A stretch of 64,000 bases of DNA, from assembly GCF_028682455.1 (NCBI RefSeq), contig NZ_JANHLD010000001.1:868001-932000 (forward strand). The letters run 5' to 3'. The DNA comes from Pseudomonas putida (lineage in GTDB: Bacteria; Pseudomonadota; Gammaproteobacteria; Pseudomonadales; Pseudomonadaceae). Of the stretch, positions 50,587 through 60,802 are shown in pieces. The translations under genes and the position numbers were made by a program. The first letter of the stretch is position 1. Every line of letters begins with the position of its first letter. The notes below the pieces were generated by a model. That model had not been told where the DNA came from and ran no database searches. It saw nothing but the letters and a program-made list of their open reading frames with translations.

Positions 50587-52293
50587 ATGAGTGTATTCAC
50601 ACGGCTGGGCGTGCTCGGCGCGCTGCTGGCCCTCACGGCCTGCGAGCCTGCGGGCGACGTGGGGCAGGGCGCTACCAGCGCGATCGATGGCAGCTTCAGC
50701 AACGGCACCCTGAGCTATGTCGCCCAGGACTATTACGAGGCTGTACCGGGCAGGCCCGGCGGCACTTTGCGGGTATCGACCGCCTCGGACACCACCACCC
50801 TGGATGTGCATTCGATTTCCCACGGCAATGTGCAGTGGCTGGGGCGCATCCTGTTCGATTGCCTGCTGTACCAGGACGAGCAGGGCAACATCTCGCCGTG
50901 GCTGGCCAAGGCCTGGAACATCTCCGCCGACGGCAAGACCTATACCTTTCACCTGCGCGATGACGTGACCTTCAGCGACGGCGAGAAATTCAACGCCCGC
51001 GCGCTGCAGGTCAACCTCGAGCACATGCGCGACCCGGCCACCAAGTCGCCCCTGGCGGCGGCCTACATCGCCCCCTATGTGGACGGGCGCATCGTCGATG
51101 AGTACACCTTCGAGGCGCACCTGCGCGAGCCGTACTCGCCGTTCCTCGATGTGCTGGCGCAGTCTTGGCTGAGCATGATTTCGCCACGCCAGATCCTTGA
51201 GGCACCGAAGAGCATCGCCGAGCATCCGATCGGCTCCGGGCCCTTCGTGCTGGAAAGCTACACCCGCGACCAGGGGGCAAGTTTCGTCAAGCGCAAGGGC
51301 TACAACTGGGCGCCGCCGGTGACCCGTCACCAGGGCGAGGCCTACCTGGATCGCCTGGAACTGAGCATCGTCCCCGAACCGATGATCCGCTTCAGCACCC
51401 TGGAGTCGGGCCAGTCGGACTTTACCGTCGATGCCCCGACCCAGAATGCCCGGGCCATTCGCGCCAACCCCGAGCTTGAACTGCGCAGCCGCATCCGCAA
51501 GGCCAATCCGTTTCGCAGCCTGACCTTCAACGTCGAGCGCTTTCCCTTCGAGGATGTCGCGGTGCGCCGGGCAGTGGCCAAGGCCATCGACCGCGACGGC
51601 CTGGCGTGGATCACAGGCTTTGGCGAATACATGGCCAAGGGCGATTTCCTGGCCGCCAACACCCGCTACTACGACCCGGCGTTCAAGGACGCACTGACCT
51701 ACGACGTGACAGAGGCCAACCGCATCCTCGACCAGGCCGGCTGGCAGCAACGCGATGCCCAGGGCTATCGGGTCAAGAACGGCCAGCGCCTGGCCGCGCA
51801 CCTGCTCACCTACGAGACCGCTGCCTACCCCAGCAGCATCGCCGTGGCCATTCAGTCGGACCTGAAAAAGATCGGCCTGGAGATCGACATCGACCTGCTG
51901 CCGCTGGCGCAAGTCACCCAGCGCCGCTACGCCAGCGATTTCCAACTGATCGGCGGCGGCTACTGGCATACCAACACCCCGGACGGGCTGTACATCCTCT
52001 ACCACAGCCAGGCGATCAGCACGGCCAAGCTGATCGGCCAGAACGTCGGGCGGTTTCGCGACGACGAGCTGGACCGGGTACTCAGCGCGGCCCGGCGCAC
52101 CACCGATCCGGTGGAACTTTCCGGGCTCTACCGCACCGCCCAGGAGCGCCTGGCGCAGACCATTCCCGCCGTGCCGGTGTTCGAAAGCCATGTGCTGCTG
52201 GCCTACCGCAAGGCGGTCAAGGGGGTGATTTTCGACACCTCGCACAACACCCCGTTCTTCACCAGCGTCTGGCTCGACCAGGAGGGCATATGA
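50587..52293 (+). CDS. ABC substrate-binding lipoprotein (peptide/nickel family 5)
   Basis: The 568-residue protein has a lipobox LLALTAC and the family 5 solute-binding fold: TTLDVHSISHGNVQWLGRIL near the start, WLAKAWNISADGKTYTFHLR, and SLTFNVERFPFEDVAVRRAV. It delivers ligand to the permeases at 52290 and 57012. Ligand unknown; context suggests an organosulfur compound. Its stop overlaps the permease start (ATGA). Confidence 0.91.
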   Translation: MSVFTRLGVLGALLALTACEPAGDVGQGATSAIDGSFSNGTLSYVAQDYYEAVPGRPGGTLRVSTASDTTTLDVHSISHGNVQWLGRILFDCLLYQDEQGNISPWLAKAWNISADGKTYTFHLRDDVTFSDGEKFNARALQVNLEHMRDPATKSPLAAAYIAPYVDGRIVDEYTFEAHLREPYSPFLDVLAQSWLSMISPRQILEAPKSIAEHPIGSGPFVLESYTRDQGASFVKRKGYNWAPPVTRHQGEAYLDRLELSIVPEPMIRFSTLESGQSDFTVDAPTQNARAIRANPELELRSRIRKANPFRSLTFNVERFPFEDVAVRRAVAKAIDRDGLAWITGFGEYMAKGDFLAANTRYYDPAFKDALTYDVTEANRILDQAGWQQRDAQGYRVKNGQRLAAHLLTYETAAYPSSIAVAIQSDLKKIGLEIDIDLLPLAQVTQRRYASDFQLIGGGYWHTNTPDGLYILYHSQAISTAKLIGQNVGRFRDDELDRVLSAARRTTDPVELSGLYRTAQERLAQTIPAVPVFESHVLLAYRKAVKGVIFDTSHNTPFFTSVWLDQEGI

Positions 52294-53222
52294 ACACGCT
52301 GCAGCGTATTTTCTGGCGCCTTGCCGCCGGTATCGGTGTGCTCTGGGGTGCAGCGACCCTGACCTTCCTGGCCATCAACCTGAGTGCCGGCGACCCGGCG
52401 CTGGCGATTCTCGGCGGCCCCGAGGCGATGCCCAGCGCCGAGCTGATTGCCCAGGTGCGCGCCGAATATGGCCTGGACCAACCGCTGCTGGTGCAGTACG
52501 GCCAGTACCTGGGGCGCCTGGCCCAGGGCGACCTGGGTGAGTCGTACCGGCTGCGCATGCCGGTGCTGCAGGTCATCGGCGGGCAACTGGGCGCCACGGT
52601 GCAGCTGTCGCTGGCCGCTGCAGTGCTGTCGGTGCTGCTGGCGGTGGTGTGCGCGGTGCTCAGTGCCAACCGGCCACGCTGGGTGCGTTCCTTGGTGTCC
52701 GGCACGGAGCTGGTGCTGTCGTCGGCGCCGTCGTTCGTGATCGGCATCGTGCTGCTGTTGCTGTTCTCGTTCGGCTGGCACCTGTTGCCGCCGTCGGGCT
52801 CCAGCACTTGGCAGGCATTGATCCTGCCCAGCCTGGCGCTGGCCTTGCCGGTTGCCGCGGTGTTGACCCAGGTACTGCGCCAGGAGCTCGAGGACATCCT
52901 CGAACAACCCTTTATCGCCATGGCCCGGGCCCGTGGCATGTCCGAGACCGGCGTGCGCCTCAAGCACGCCTTGCGCCATGCCCTGGTGTCGCTGGTGACG
53001 CTGTCGGGCTTTGTCTTCGCAAGCCTGCTGGGCGGGGCGGTGATCATTGAATTGCTGTTTGCCCGCCAGGGCATCGGGAGGCTGATGCTCGACGCTGCCC
53101 TGGGCAAGGACATGCCGTTGCTGCTGGGCATCACCCTGCTGGCTGCGGCCATCTATGTGGTCGTCAACTTTCTCGTCGACCTGATCAACCACTGGGTCGA
53201 CCCCCGTAGCACTCGGGTATGA
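52290..53222 (+). CDS. ABC transporter permease, DppB type
   Basis: The 310-residue inner-membrane protein has six helices and the EAA loop EDILEQPFIAMARARGMSET followed by the HALRHALVSLVTLSG region typical of DppB-like permeases. Its DppC-like partner lies 3.8 kb downstream, separated by three enzyme genes. Confidence 0.93.
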   Translation: MNTLQRIFWRLAAGIGVLWGAATLTFLAINLSAGDPALAILGGPEAMPSAELIAQVRAEYGLDQPLLVQYGQYLGRLAQGDLGESYRLRMPVLQVIGGQLGATVQLSLAAAVLSVLLAVVCAVLSANRPRWVRSLVSGTELVLSSAPSFVIGIVLLLLFSFGWHLLPPSGSSTWQALILPSLALALPVAAVLTQVLRQELEDILEQPFIAMARARGMSETGVRLKHALRHALVSLVTLSGFVFASLLGGAVIIELLFARQGIGRLMLDAALGKDMPLLLGITLLAAAIYVVVNFLVDLINHWVDPRSTRV

Positions 53223-53242
53223 ACCCGTATCAAGGACCTACC

Positions 53243-54532
53243 ATGACTGCCCATCAACTGCACACCCCGCAGGCCACCGCCAGCGCTGGCCTGGACTACC
53301 CGCAATTGCTGGCGCGCTTCGCGCCGCTGTTCGCCCGTATTGCCGAAGGCGCGATCGAGCGCGAACAACAGCGTGAACTGGCTCACCAGCCAGTGGCCTG
53401 GCTGCGTGAAGCCGGCTTTGGCGCGCTGCGTGTGCCTCGGGCCCTGGACGGCTCGCAGGTCAGCCTGCCGGTGCTGTTTCGCCTGCTGATCGACCTGGCC
53501 GAGGCAGACTCCAATCTGCCGCAGATCTTCCGGGCTCACTTCGGTTTTGTCGAAGGCCGACTCTCCAGCGACGACGGCGCATCGCGACAGTACTGGCTGG
53601 CCAAGGTGGCGGCGGGGCAGTTGTGGGGCGCGGCCATGGCCGAGCGCACCGACACCACCGGCAACTCGGTGCTGCTCAGCCCGGCCGACCCCCAGGCACC
53701 TGAAGCTGGCTGGTTGCTGGACGGCGAAAAGTACTACTGCACCGGCGCTATCTATGCCGACTGGCTGGCAGCGGTGGCCGTGGACGACAAGGACTTTGTC
53801 AGTGTGGTGGTCTCGACCAGGGCGCCCGGAGTGCGCCTTGAAGACGACTGGGACGGCTTCGGCCAGCGTCTGAGCGGCAGCGGCACCACCCGCTTCGACC
53901 AGGTGGCGGTGGCACCCGAGCAGGTGCTGCGCCGCTTCAAGCCCGGCGAATTGCGCGCCGAGTCGTATCTCTCGGCCTTCTACCAGCTGTTCCACCTGGC
54001 CACCCTGTCTGGCATCGCCCGCGCCGTGCAGCGCGATGCGTGCGCATTCGTGCAGGGCCGCACCCGCGCCTTCGGCATTCCGGGGCAGTCCAGCCCCAAG
54101 GACGACCCACTGGTGCAACGGGTGGTCGGACGCCTGTCGAGCCTGGCCTATGCCGCGCAGGCCGTGGTGCTGGACGTGGCCCAGGTGCTGCAGCAGGTCC
54201 ATGAGGCCGAGCAGGGTGGCACGGTCACCGAGGCCGACTACGTGGAAGCCGACATTCGCACCTTCCAGGCCCAGCAGGTGGTGCTGGAGCAGGTGCTTGA
54301 AGCCACCACACTGCTGTTCGAGGTGGGCGGAGCCTCGGCCACCAGCCAGGCCCGACGCCTGGACCGCCACTGGCGCAACGCCCGCACCCTGGCTTCGCAC
54401 AACCCGGCGATCTACCGCGAGCAGGCGCTGGGCAACTACTACCTCAACGGCATCAGCCCCGGTGCGGCCTGGCGGGTGTTGCACGCCGCGCAACAGGATG
54501 CCGGCGCGCGCGATGAAGCCAGTGCCGTTTGA
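53243..54532 (+). CDS. acyl-CoA dehydrogenase-fold flavoprotein (DszC/SfnB-like monooxygenase)
   Basis: The 429-residue protein has the acyl-CoA dehydrogenase fold but is of the DszC/SfnB kind used in sulfur acquisition. Features are LREAGFGALRVPRALDGSQV, GAAMAERTDTTGNSVLLS, FGQRLSGSGTTRFDQV and the C-terminal LDRHWRNARTLASHNP. These proteins use reduced flavin and O2. A flavin reductase is not in the window. AAGGA before 53243 selects this start over an ATG at 53219. Confidence 0.86.
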   Translation: MTAHQLHTPQATASAGLDYPQLLARFAPLFARIAEGAIEREQQRELAHQPVAWLREAGFGALRVPRALDGSQVSLPVLFRLLIDLAEADSNLPQIFRAHFGFVEGRLSSDDGASRQYWLAKVAAGQLWGAAMAERTDTTGNSVLLSPADPQAPEAGWLLDGEKYYCTGAIYADWLAAVAVDDKDFVSVVVSTRAPGVRLEDDWDGFGQRLSGSGTTRFDQVAVAPEQVLRRFKPGELRAESYLSAFYQLFHLATLSGIARAVQRDACAFVQGRTRAFGIPGQSSPKDDPLVQRVVGRLSSLAYAAQAVVLDVAQVLQQVHEAEQGGTVTEADYVEADIRTFQAQQVVLEQVLEATTLLFEVGGASATSQARRLDRHWRNARTLASHNPAIYREQALGNYYLNGISPGAAWRVLHAAQQDAGARDEASAV

Positions 54533-54554
54533 ACCCCCTTACCTTGGAGTTGCC

Positions 54555-55898
54555 ATGAGCCAGTCCACCCCACAGATGAGCATCGGTATGAACATCCTTG
54601 GCTTCGGCGCCCACGCCGGGGCCTGGCGCAAGGCCGAGGTGGCCGCCGATGCCTACCTGGATGTCGAGTACTACCGCAACATCGCCCGCATCGCCGAACG
54701 CGGCAAGCTCGATGCGATCTTTCTCGCCGACGGCCCGGCGCTGGTCGGTGACATCGCCCAGCAGCCCGCCGGGCGCCTGGAGCCGACCGTGCTGCTCACC
54801 GCGGTGGCCCTCGCCACCCAGCACATCGGCGTGATCGCCACGGCATCGAGCAGCTACAACGACCCGTACAACCTGGCCCGGCGCTTCAGTTCGCTCGACC
54901 ATATCAGCGGCGGTCGCGCGGCCTGGAACGTGGTCACCAACGCTGGCGATGCTGCCGCGCAGAATTTCGGCCTGGCCGGGGCGCCGCGGCATGTCGACCG
55001 CTACGCCCGGGCCGACGAGTTCATCGATGTGACGCTCAAGCTGTGGGACAGCTGGGAAGACGACGCGGTGATCGGCGATGCTCAAGGCGGTCGCTTTGCC
55101 GACCCGTCCAAGGTCCATGCCATCGACTTCGTCGGCGAGCACTTCTCGGTCAAGGGCCCGTTGAACCTGCCGCGCTCGCCGCAGGGGCGGCCGGTGCTGG
55201 TGCAGGCAGGCTCGTCCGAAGGCGGCAAGGCCCTGGGCTCGCGCTATGCCGATGCGATCTTCACCACCCAGACCACCCTGGTCGATGGCCTGGCGTTCTA
55301 TCAGGAGATGAAGCAGCGCGCCCGCCAATGGGGGCGCAACCCCGAGCACCTGAAGATCATGCCGGGGCTGTCGACGGTGATCGGCAGCAGCGAGGCCGAG
55401 GCCCAGGCGCGGTTCGACGAGTTGAACGCCTACTACGGCGAAGAAGGGCTGATCAACCAGGTGGCGGCGCGGGTCGGGCTGGCGGTCAGCGAGCTGGAAC
55501 TGGATGCACCCTTGCCGTGGGCGCGGATCGGCCCGGTCAACGCCTTCGAGCGCGGCTCCCACGGTTTTCTCGAGGCCCAGTTGAACCTGGCGCGTCGGGA
55601 GAACCTGACCATTCGCGAGCTGTCGCGGCGGATCCTGGTGGGGCACCGGCTGATTGTCGGCACCCCCGAGCAGGTGGCCGACACCCTGGAGCACTGGTTC
55701 CGTGCCGGCGCCGCCGACGGCTTCAACATCATGCCCGACATGTTTCCCTCCGGCGTCGAGGTGTTCGTCGACGAGGTGGTGCCGTTGCTGCAAAGGCGCG
55801 GCGTGTTTCGCCACGACTACCAGGGCAGCACCCTGCGTGAGCACCTGGGCCTGCCGTACCCGGCCAGCCAGTATCAACGGGCAGCCGCGGCTGTCTGA
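54555..55898 (+). CDS. LLM-class flavin-dependent monooxygenase (NtaA/SnaA/DszA family)
   Basis: The 447-residue protein has the bacterial-luciferase-like TIM-barrel with family signatures LDAIFLADGPALVGD, SSYNDPYNLARRFSSLDHIS, GGRAAWNVVTN and HFSVKGPLNLPRSPQGRPVL. Relatives include DszA (dibenzothiophene sulfone) and nitrilotriacetate monooxygenase; they cleave C-S or C-N bonds with FMNH2 and O2. Central enzyme of the island. Confidence 0.91.
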   Translation: MSQSTPQMSIGMNILGFGAHAGAWRKAEVAADAYLDVEYYRNIARIAERGKLDAIFLADGPALVGDIAQQPAGRLEPTVLLTAVALATQHIGVIATASSSYNDPYNLARRFSSLDHISGGRAAWNVVTNAGDAAAQNFGLAGAPRHVDRYARADEFIDVTLKLWDSWEDDAVIGDAQGGRFADPSKVHAIDFVGEHFSVKGPLNLPRSPQGRPVLVQAGSSEGGKALGSRYADAIFTTQTTLVDGLAFYQEMKQRARQWGRNPEHLKIMPGLSTVIGSSEAEAQARFDELNAYYGEEGLINQVAARVGLAVSELELDAPLPWARIGPVNAFERGSHGFLEAQLNLARRENLTIRELSRRILVGHRLIVGTPEQVADTLEHWFRAGAADGFNIMPDMFPSGVEVFVDEVVPLLQRRGVFRHDYQGSTLREHLGLPYPASQYQRAAAAV

Positions 55899-55925
55899 TC
55901 CCACTTTTGCGCACACGGACTCACC

Positions 55926-56981
55926 ATGATCAAACGCACACTAGGCAACAGCGATATCCAGGTCAGCCTTCTTGGGCTTGGCACCATGACCTGGGGCCAC
56001 CAGAACAGCGAAAGCGACGCCCACCAGCAACTCGACGCGGCCCTGGATGCCGGCATCAACCTGATCGACACCGCCGAGATGTACCCCACGCCCACCCACG
56101 CCGAAACCTGGGGCAGCACCGAACGCTTCATCGGCAGCTGGTTGGCCAGAAGCGGGCGGCGCAGTGAGGTAGTGCTGGCCAGCAAGATCATCGGCCCGGC
56201 GCGCCAACCGGGGGCGGGGGCGCATATCCGCGAAGGACGCACCCGTCATGACCGGGCCAATATCGTCGCGGCCCTGGACGGTAGCCTCAAGCGCCTGCAA
56301 ACCGATTACCTGGACCTCTACCAACTGCACTGGCCAGACCGCACCACCAATATTTTCGGCCAGCGTGAATACCCCTACGGCGCCGATGACGCCCAGGTCG
56401 TGAGCATCGGCGAAACCTTGCAGGTGCTGGCCGAGCAGGTGGCCGCAGGCAAGATTCGCCATATCGGTGTGTCCAACGAGACGCCCTGGGGCGTGGCCGA
56501 GTTCCTGCGCCAGGCCCGTGAGCAGAACCTGCCGCGCATCGTCAGCATCCAGAACCCCTACAGCCTGCTCAATCGCCTGTACGAGGGCGGCCTGTCGGAG
56601 TTCGGCGAGCGTGAAAACATCGGCCTGCTGGCCTACTCGCCACTGGCCTTCGGTGCCCTGACCGGCAAGTACCTCAACGGCGCCTTGCCCGAGGGGTCGC
56701 GGCTGTCGTCGGTGTATCGCACCTTCAATCGCTACGACAGCCCGGGCGCCCACCAGGCCATCGCCGCCTATGTGGCGCTGGCCGCCGAGCTGTCGCTGAG
56801 CCCGGCGCAGCTGGCCCTGGCCTTTGTCATCAACCAGCCCTTTGTCAGCAGCGCCCTGACCGGGCAGACCAGCCTTGCCCAGTTGGCCGACAACCTCGGC
56901 GCGCTCGACGTCAAGCTCGACCCGCAGGCGTTGGCGCGCATCGAGCAGATCCATCGCCGGGTGCCCAACCCGGCCCCTTGA
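55926..56981 (+). CDS. aldo/keto reductase (Tas-like)
   Basis: The 351-residue cytosolic reductase has the AKR tetrad: Asp and Tyr in LIDTAEMYPTPTHAETWG, Lys in LASKIIGP and His in YQLHWPDRT. Resemblance is to the Tas subgroup. It probably reduces the aldehyde released by the monooxygenase with NADPH (inference). Located 27 bases after the LLM gene. Confidence 0.9.
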   Translation: MIKRTLGNSDIQVSLLGLGTMTWGHQNSESDAHQQLDAALDAGINLIDTAEMYPTPTHAETWGSTERFIGSWLARSGRRSEVVLASKIIGPARQPGAGAHIREGRTRHDRANIVAALDGSLKRLQTDYLDLYQLHWPDRTTNIFGQREYPYGADDAQVVSIGETLQVLAEQVAAGKIRHIGVSNETPWGVAEFLRQAREQNLPRIVSIQNPYSLLNRLYEGGLSEFGERENIGLLAYSPLAFGALTGKYLNGALPEGSRLSSVYRTFNRYDSPGAHQAIAAYVALAAELSLSPAQLALAFVINQPFVSSALTGQTSLAQLADNLGALDVKLDPQALARIEQIHRRVPNPAP

Positions 56982-57011
56982 ACCGCAACCCTTTGCACGT
57001 GGAGGTGCCCG

Positions 57012-57914
57012 ATGGCGCCGATCAATTCAACTGCCGCGGTGTTGCCGAGCGCCGGGCCGATCCTGGCCCAGGCGCGCTTCGGCGCCCGGCGCCGGAGCCT
57101 GCAACAACTGGCCGTGCGCCCGGGGCTGGTGCTGGCTGCACTGTTCGTCGCGCTGCTGGTGGCGGCGGCCCTGGCCCCTGGCTGGCTGGTGTCGGCCGAC
57201 CCGCTGGAGGCCAGCGCGCGCCAGGCGTTCCAGGCACCGGGCAGCCTGCACTGGCTGGGTACCGACGAAAACGGCCGCGACATTCTTGCGCGGCTGGTAT
57301 ACGCGGTGCGCCCCTCGCTGGTACTGGGCCTGAGCGCCACCGCCCTGGGCCTGTTGCTGGGGACCGTGCTGGGGCTGGCCGCGGGGCTGGGGCCGCGTTG
57401 GCTGGATGGCGCGGTGATGCGCCTGGTGGATGTGCTGCTGGCGTTCCCCGACCTGCTGCTGGCCCTGGTGATCATCACCTTTTTCGGCCAGGGCGCAGTC
57501 AACACCATCATCGCCGTGGGCATCGCCAGCGTGCCGCGCTATGCCCGCCTGGTGCGCGCGCAAACCCTGGTGGTGCGCGGTGCCGGTTACGTCGAGGCGG
57601 CCACCACCCTGGGCCTGGCACGTCGCCAGGTGATCTGGCGGCATGTGCTGCCCAACGCCATCAAGCCGATCCTGATCCTGGCCACCATCGGCATCGGCAG
57701 CACCATCGTCGCCGGTGCTGCCTTGAGCTTTCTTGGCTTTGGCGCGCCGCCTCCCGAGCCCGAGTGGGGCGGCATGCTCGCCATCGGCCGCAATTATCTC
57801 GCCAACGCCTGGTGGCTGGCGGCCTGGCCGGCGCTGGCGATCACCCTCACGGTGGTTTCGATCACCGCCATCGGCCGCGAACTGCTGCGCCGCAACGAAG
57901 GTAAACGTCTATGA
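57012..57914 (+). CDS. ABC transporter permease, DppC type
   Basis: The 300-residue protein has six helices and an N-terminal DppC-type extension. Signature segments are HWLGTDENGRDILARLVYAV and the EAA loop YVEAATTLGLARRQVIWRHV. It pairs with the DppB-like permease at 52290. The stop overlaps the ATPase start (ATGA). Confidence 0.93.
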   Translation: MAPINSTAAVLPSAGPILAQARFGARRRSLQQLAVRPGLVLAALFVALLVAAALAPGWLVSADPLEASARQAFQAPGSLHWLGTDENGRDILARLVYAVRPSLVLGLSATALGLLLGTVLGLAAGLGPRWLDGAVMRLVDVLLAFPDLLLALVIITFFGQGAVNTIIAVGIASVPRYARLVRAQTLVVRGAGYVEAATTLGLARRQVIWRHVLPNAIKPILILATIGIGSTIVAGAALSFLGFGAPPPEPEWGGMLAIGRNYLANAWWLAAWPALAITLTVVSITAIGRELLRRNEGKRL

Positions 57915-59572
57915 ACGCTCGCATTCAACCGCCGGAGCCGCTGATTGATGTGCGCGACCTGCAGGTGCGTTTTGCCCACGGTGCACCGGTGCTCAAGGGC
58001 ATCAGCTTCAGCTTGCAGGCCGGCGAATGCCTGGCGCTGGTAGGCGAGTCGGGCTCGGGCAAGAGCGTCACCTCGCGCACCCTGGCCGGGTTGACCGGTG
58101 CCCATGCCCAGGTCCAGGCCAGTCGCCTGGCCTTCGCCGGTCTCGATCTGCGCCAGTTCAACGAACGTGCCTGGCGCCAGGTGCGCGGCGCGCAGATCGG
58201 TTTTGTCATGCAGGATGCCCTGGGCTCGCTCGACCCGTTGCGCCCGGTGGGCAAGGAAATCGAAGAGCCCCTGCAACTGCACAGTGCCTTGAACCGCGAG
58301 CAGCGCCAGGCACGGGTGCTGGAACTGCTGCGCCTGGTGGGCGTGCCGTCGCCCCAGTTGCGCGCACGCCAATACCCCTGGCAGTTGTCGGGCGGGCTGC
58401 GCCAGCGGGCGCTGATCGCCTCGGCCATTGCCTGCAATCCGCGCCTGCTGATCGCCGACGAGCCAACCACTGCGCTGGATGCCACGGTGCAGGCCCAGGT
58501 GCTGGACCTGCTTGAATCGCTGCGCGGCGACAGCACCGCCATGCTGATCGTCAGCCATGACCTGGCGGTGGTTTCGCGCCTGGCCAATCGGGTGGCGGTG
58601 ATGCACAACGGGGTGATCGTCGAGCAGGGCAGTGTCGAGGCGGTGCTGCAGGATCCGCAGCACCCATATACCCAGTACCTGCTCAAGGCCGGAGCTGCCG
58701 TGCATTTTCGCCGGCCGCAAGTGCCGGCGCTGGCGGCGGTTGCCCAGGCCCCGGTCGAAACCGCCACGCCGCTGTTGCAGGTGCAGGGCCTGAGCAAGGC
58801 CTTCAAGGGCCCGGACGGGCAACTGCGCACGGTGGTCGACGGGGTGTCGCTGCAACTGCACAAGGGCCGAACCCTGGGCATCGTCGGTGAGTCGGGCTCG
58901 GGCAAGACCACCCTGACCCGAATGATCCTCGGCCTGGAAACCCCCGATGGCGGCGACATCCAGATCAAGGGCCGGTCCTGGTTGAGCCTGGCGGATGCTG
59001 AAAAACGCCAGTTGCGCCGCAGTATCCAGGTGGTGTTCCAGGACCCGCTGAGCTCCTTCGATCCACGCTACACCGTGCAGCGCGTGCTGTTCGAGGCCCT
59101 GGAAGTGGCCGGCCATCTGCGCGCCAGCTGGCGCGCCCGGGCCCTGGAGCTGCTGGAGCTGGTGCGCCTGGAGGCAGGCCTGCTCGAGCGTCGGCCGATC
59201 GAGCTGTCCGGTGGCCAGCGCCAACGCATCGCCATTGCCCGCGCCCTGGCGGCGCAGCCGCAGATTCTGGTGTGCGACGAGCCGGTTTCGGCCCTGGATG
59301 TGTCGGTGCAGGCGCAAATCCTCGAACTGCTCGACGACCTCAAGCAACGCCTGGGCCTGGCGTGCCTGTTCATCTCTCACGACCTGGGGGTGATCAACCA
59401 TGTCAGTGACCAGGTGCTGGTGATGAAAGACGGCGTGGCGGTGGAATCCGGCCCGGTGCGCGATGTCTTCGATCGTCCGCAGCACCCCTATACCCGCGCC
59501 TTGCTCGATGCCATCCCGCACCTGGAAAGCGGCCGGCGCACCAGCTTCGAATTTCTCCGCCTGGCGATCTGA
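57911..59572 (+). CDS. ABC transporter ATP-binding protein, two fused nucleotide-binding domains
   Basis: The 553-residue protein fuses DppD- and DppF-type ATPases. First domain: Walker A GESGSGKSV, signature QLSGGLRQRALIA, Walker B LLIADEPTTALD. Second: Walker A GESGSGKTT, signature LSGGQRQRIAIA, Walker B ILVCDEPVSALD. Both domains look active. With it the importer is complete. Confidence 0.95.
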   Translation: MNARIQPPEPLIDVRDLQVRFAHGAPVLKGISFSLQAGECLALVGESGSGKSVTSRTLAGLTGAHAQVQASRLAFAGLDLRQFNERAWRQVRGAQIGFVMQDALGSLDPLRPVGKEIEEPLQLHSALNREQRQARVLELLRLVGVPSPQLRARQYPWQLSGGLRQRALIASAIACNPRLLIADEPTTALDATVQAQVLDLLESLRGDSTAMLIVSHDLAVVSRLANRVAVMHNGVIVEQGSVEAVLQDPQHPYTQYLLKAGAAVHFRRPQVPALAAVAQAPVETATPLLQVQGLSKAFKGPDGQLRTVVDGVSLQLHKGRTLGIVGESGSGKTTLTRMILGLETPDGGDIQIKGRSWLSLADAEKRQLRRSIQVVFQDPLSSFDPRYTVQRVLFEALEVAGHLRASWRARALELLELVRLEAGLLERRPIELSGGQRQRIAIARALAAQPQILVCDEPVSALDVSVQAQILELLDDLKQRLGLACLFISHDLGVINHVSDQVLVMKDGVAVESGPVRDVFDRPQHPYTRALLDAIPHLESGRRTSFEFLRLAI

Positions 59573-59598
59573 TTCGCCCGATTCTACAAGGATGCTTT

Positions 59599-60801
59599 AT
59601 GCCTGGTTTATCTGCAGTACCCCAACGCCGTCACCTGGACGAGCTCAAGGGCAATACCGAAAACCTGCTGGCGCTGATTGGCGCAGGCGCCGCGCAACGT
59701 GAACGCGAGCGCCAGTTGCCTTATGAAGCGGTGCGCCTGATCGCCGAGGCCGGGCTCTACACCTGCCGCATCCCGAAGGCGCATGGCGGACCGGGCGCAA
59801 GCGTCAGCGATGTGATCGGCCTGCTGCTGCGCATCGCCTCAGTGGACTCCAACGTCGCCCAGGCGCTGCGCCCCGGCTTCGGCTTTGTCGAAGGCTTGCT
59901 GGCCTCCCGCGCCGAGGGCGCCGAGGCCGAGCGCCAGCGCTGGTTCGCCCGCTACCTGGACGGCGCGGTGCTGGGCAATGCCGGTTGGGAGGTGGGCGGG
60001 GTCAATGGCGCGATCACTGCGCGCATCGTGCGCGATGGCGAGCACTACCGCGCCAGCGGCAGCAAGTACTACAGCACGGGCTCGCTGTACGCCGACTGGA
60101 TCAGTGCCGTGGCCCTGGATGAGGACGATCAGCCGGTATCGTTCGTGCTGCCCCGTGACCGCCAGGGCCTTGAACTGCTGGATGACTTCGACGCCATGGG
60201 CCAGCGCCTGACGGCCAGCGGCACCACCCGGCTCAACGATGTGCGGGTGTATGCCGACGAAATCCGCACGCGCACCGTGGAGGAGGGCAAGCGCACCATC
60301 GTCACGCCGTTCCTGCAGTTGTTCCTGGCCACGGTGCAGGCCGGGATCGCCCGCAATGCCCTGGACGATGCCACCCGCTTTGCCCGCGAGCACGCCCGGC
60401 CGATCAAGCACAGCAGCGCCACGCGTTCGGTGGATGACCCCTACGTGCAACAGAGCGTTGGCGACATCGCTGCCCGCGCCTTCGCCGCCGAAGCGGTGGT
60501 GCTGCGCGCGGCAGGCGCCATCGACCGGGCCTGGGCTGCCGACCTCGATCCGGCGCTGGTCGACCAGGCCGCCATCGACGTCGCCCAGGCGCAGTACATC
60601 GCCGCCGAGTCGGCGCTCAAGGCCGGTGAGCTGCTGTTCGATGTCGGCGGGGCCTCGACCACTGGGCGTGGCCACAACCTCGACCGTCACTGGCGCAATG
60701 CCCGCACCGTCGCCAACCACAACCCGCGTCACTGGAAGGCGGCGGCGGTGGGCGCCTGGCACCTGACCGACACGCCACCGCCGACCTCGGGGTTGTTCTG
60801 A
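59599..60801 (+). CDS. SfnB-family acyl-CoA dehydrogenase-fold flavoprotein
   Basis: The 400-residue protein is a second member of the DszC/SfnB-like group in the island. Motifs: LIAEAGLYTCRIPKAHGGPG, GNAGWEVGGVNGAIT, MGQRLTASGTTRLNDV, and LFDVGGASTTGRGHNLDRHW near the end. It probably oxidises a sulfur compound with reduced flavin and O2. It follows the ABC ATPase by 26 bases. Confidence 0.86.
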   Translation: MPGLSAVPQRRHLDELKGNTENLLALIGAGAAQRERERQLPYEAVRLIAEAGLYTCRIPKAHGGPGASVSDVIGLLLRIASVDSNVAQALRPGFGFVEGLLASRAEGAEAERQRWFARYLDGAVLGNAGWEVGGVNGAITARIVRDGEHYRASGSKYYSTGSLYADWISAVALDEDDQPVSFVLPRDRQGLELLDDFDAMGQRLTASGTTRLNDVRVYADEIRTRTVEEGKRTIVTPFLQLFLATVQAGIARNALDDATRFAREHARPIKHSSATRSVDDPYVQQSVGDIAARAFAAEAVVLRAAGAIDRAWAADLDPALVDQAAIDVAQAQYIAAESALKAGELLFDVGGASTTGRGHNLDRHWRNARTVANHNPRHWKAAAVGAWHLTDTPPPTSGLF

Positions 60802-60802
60802 C

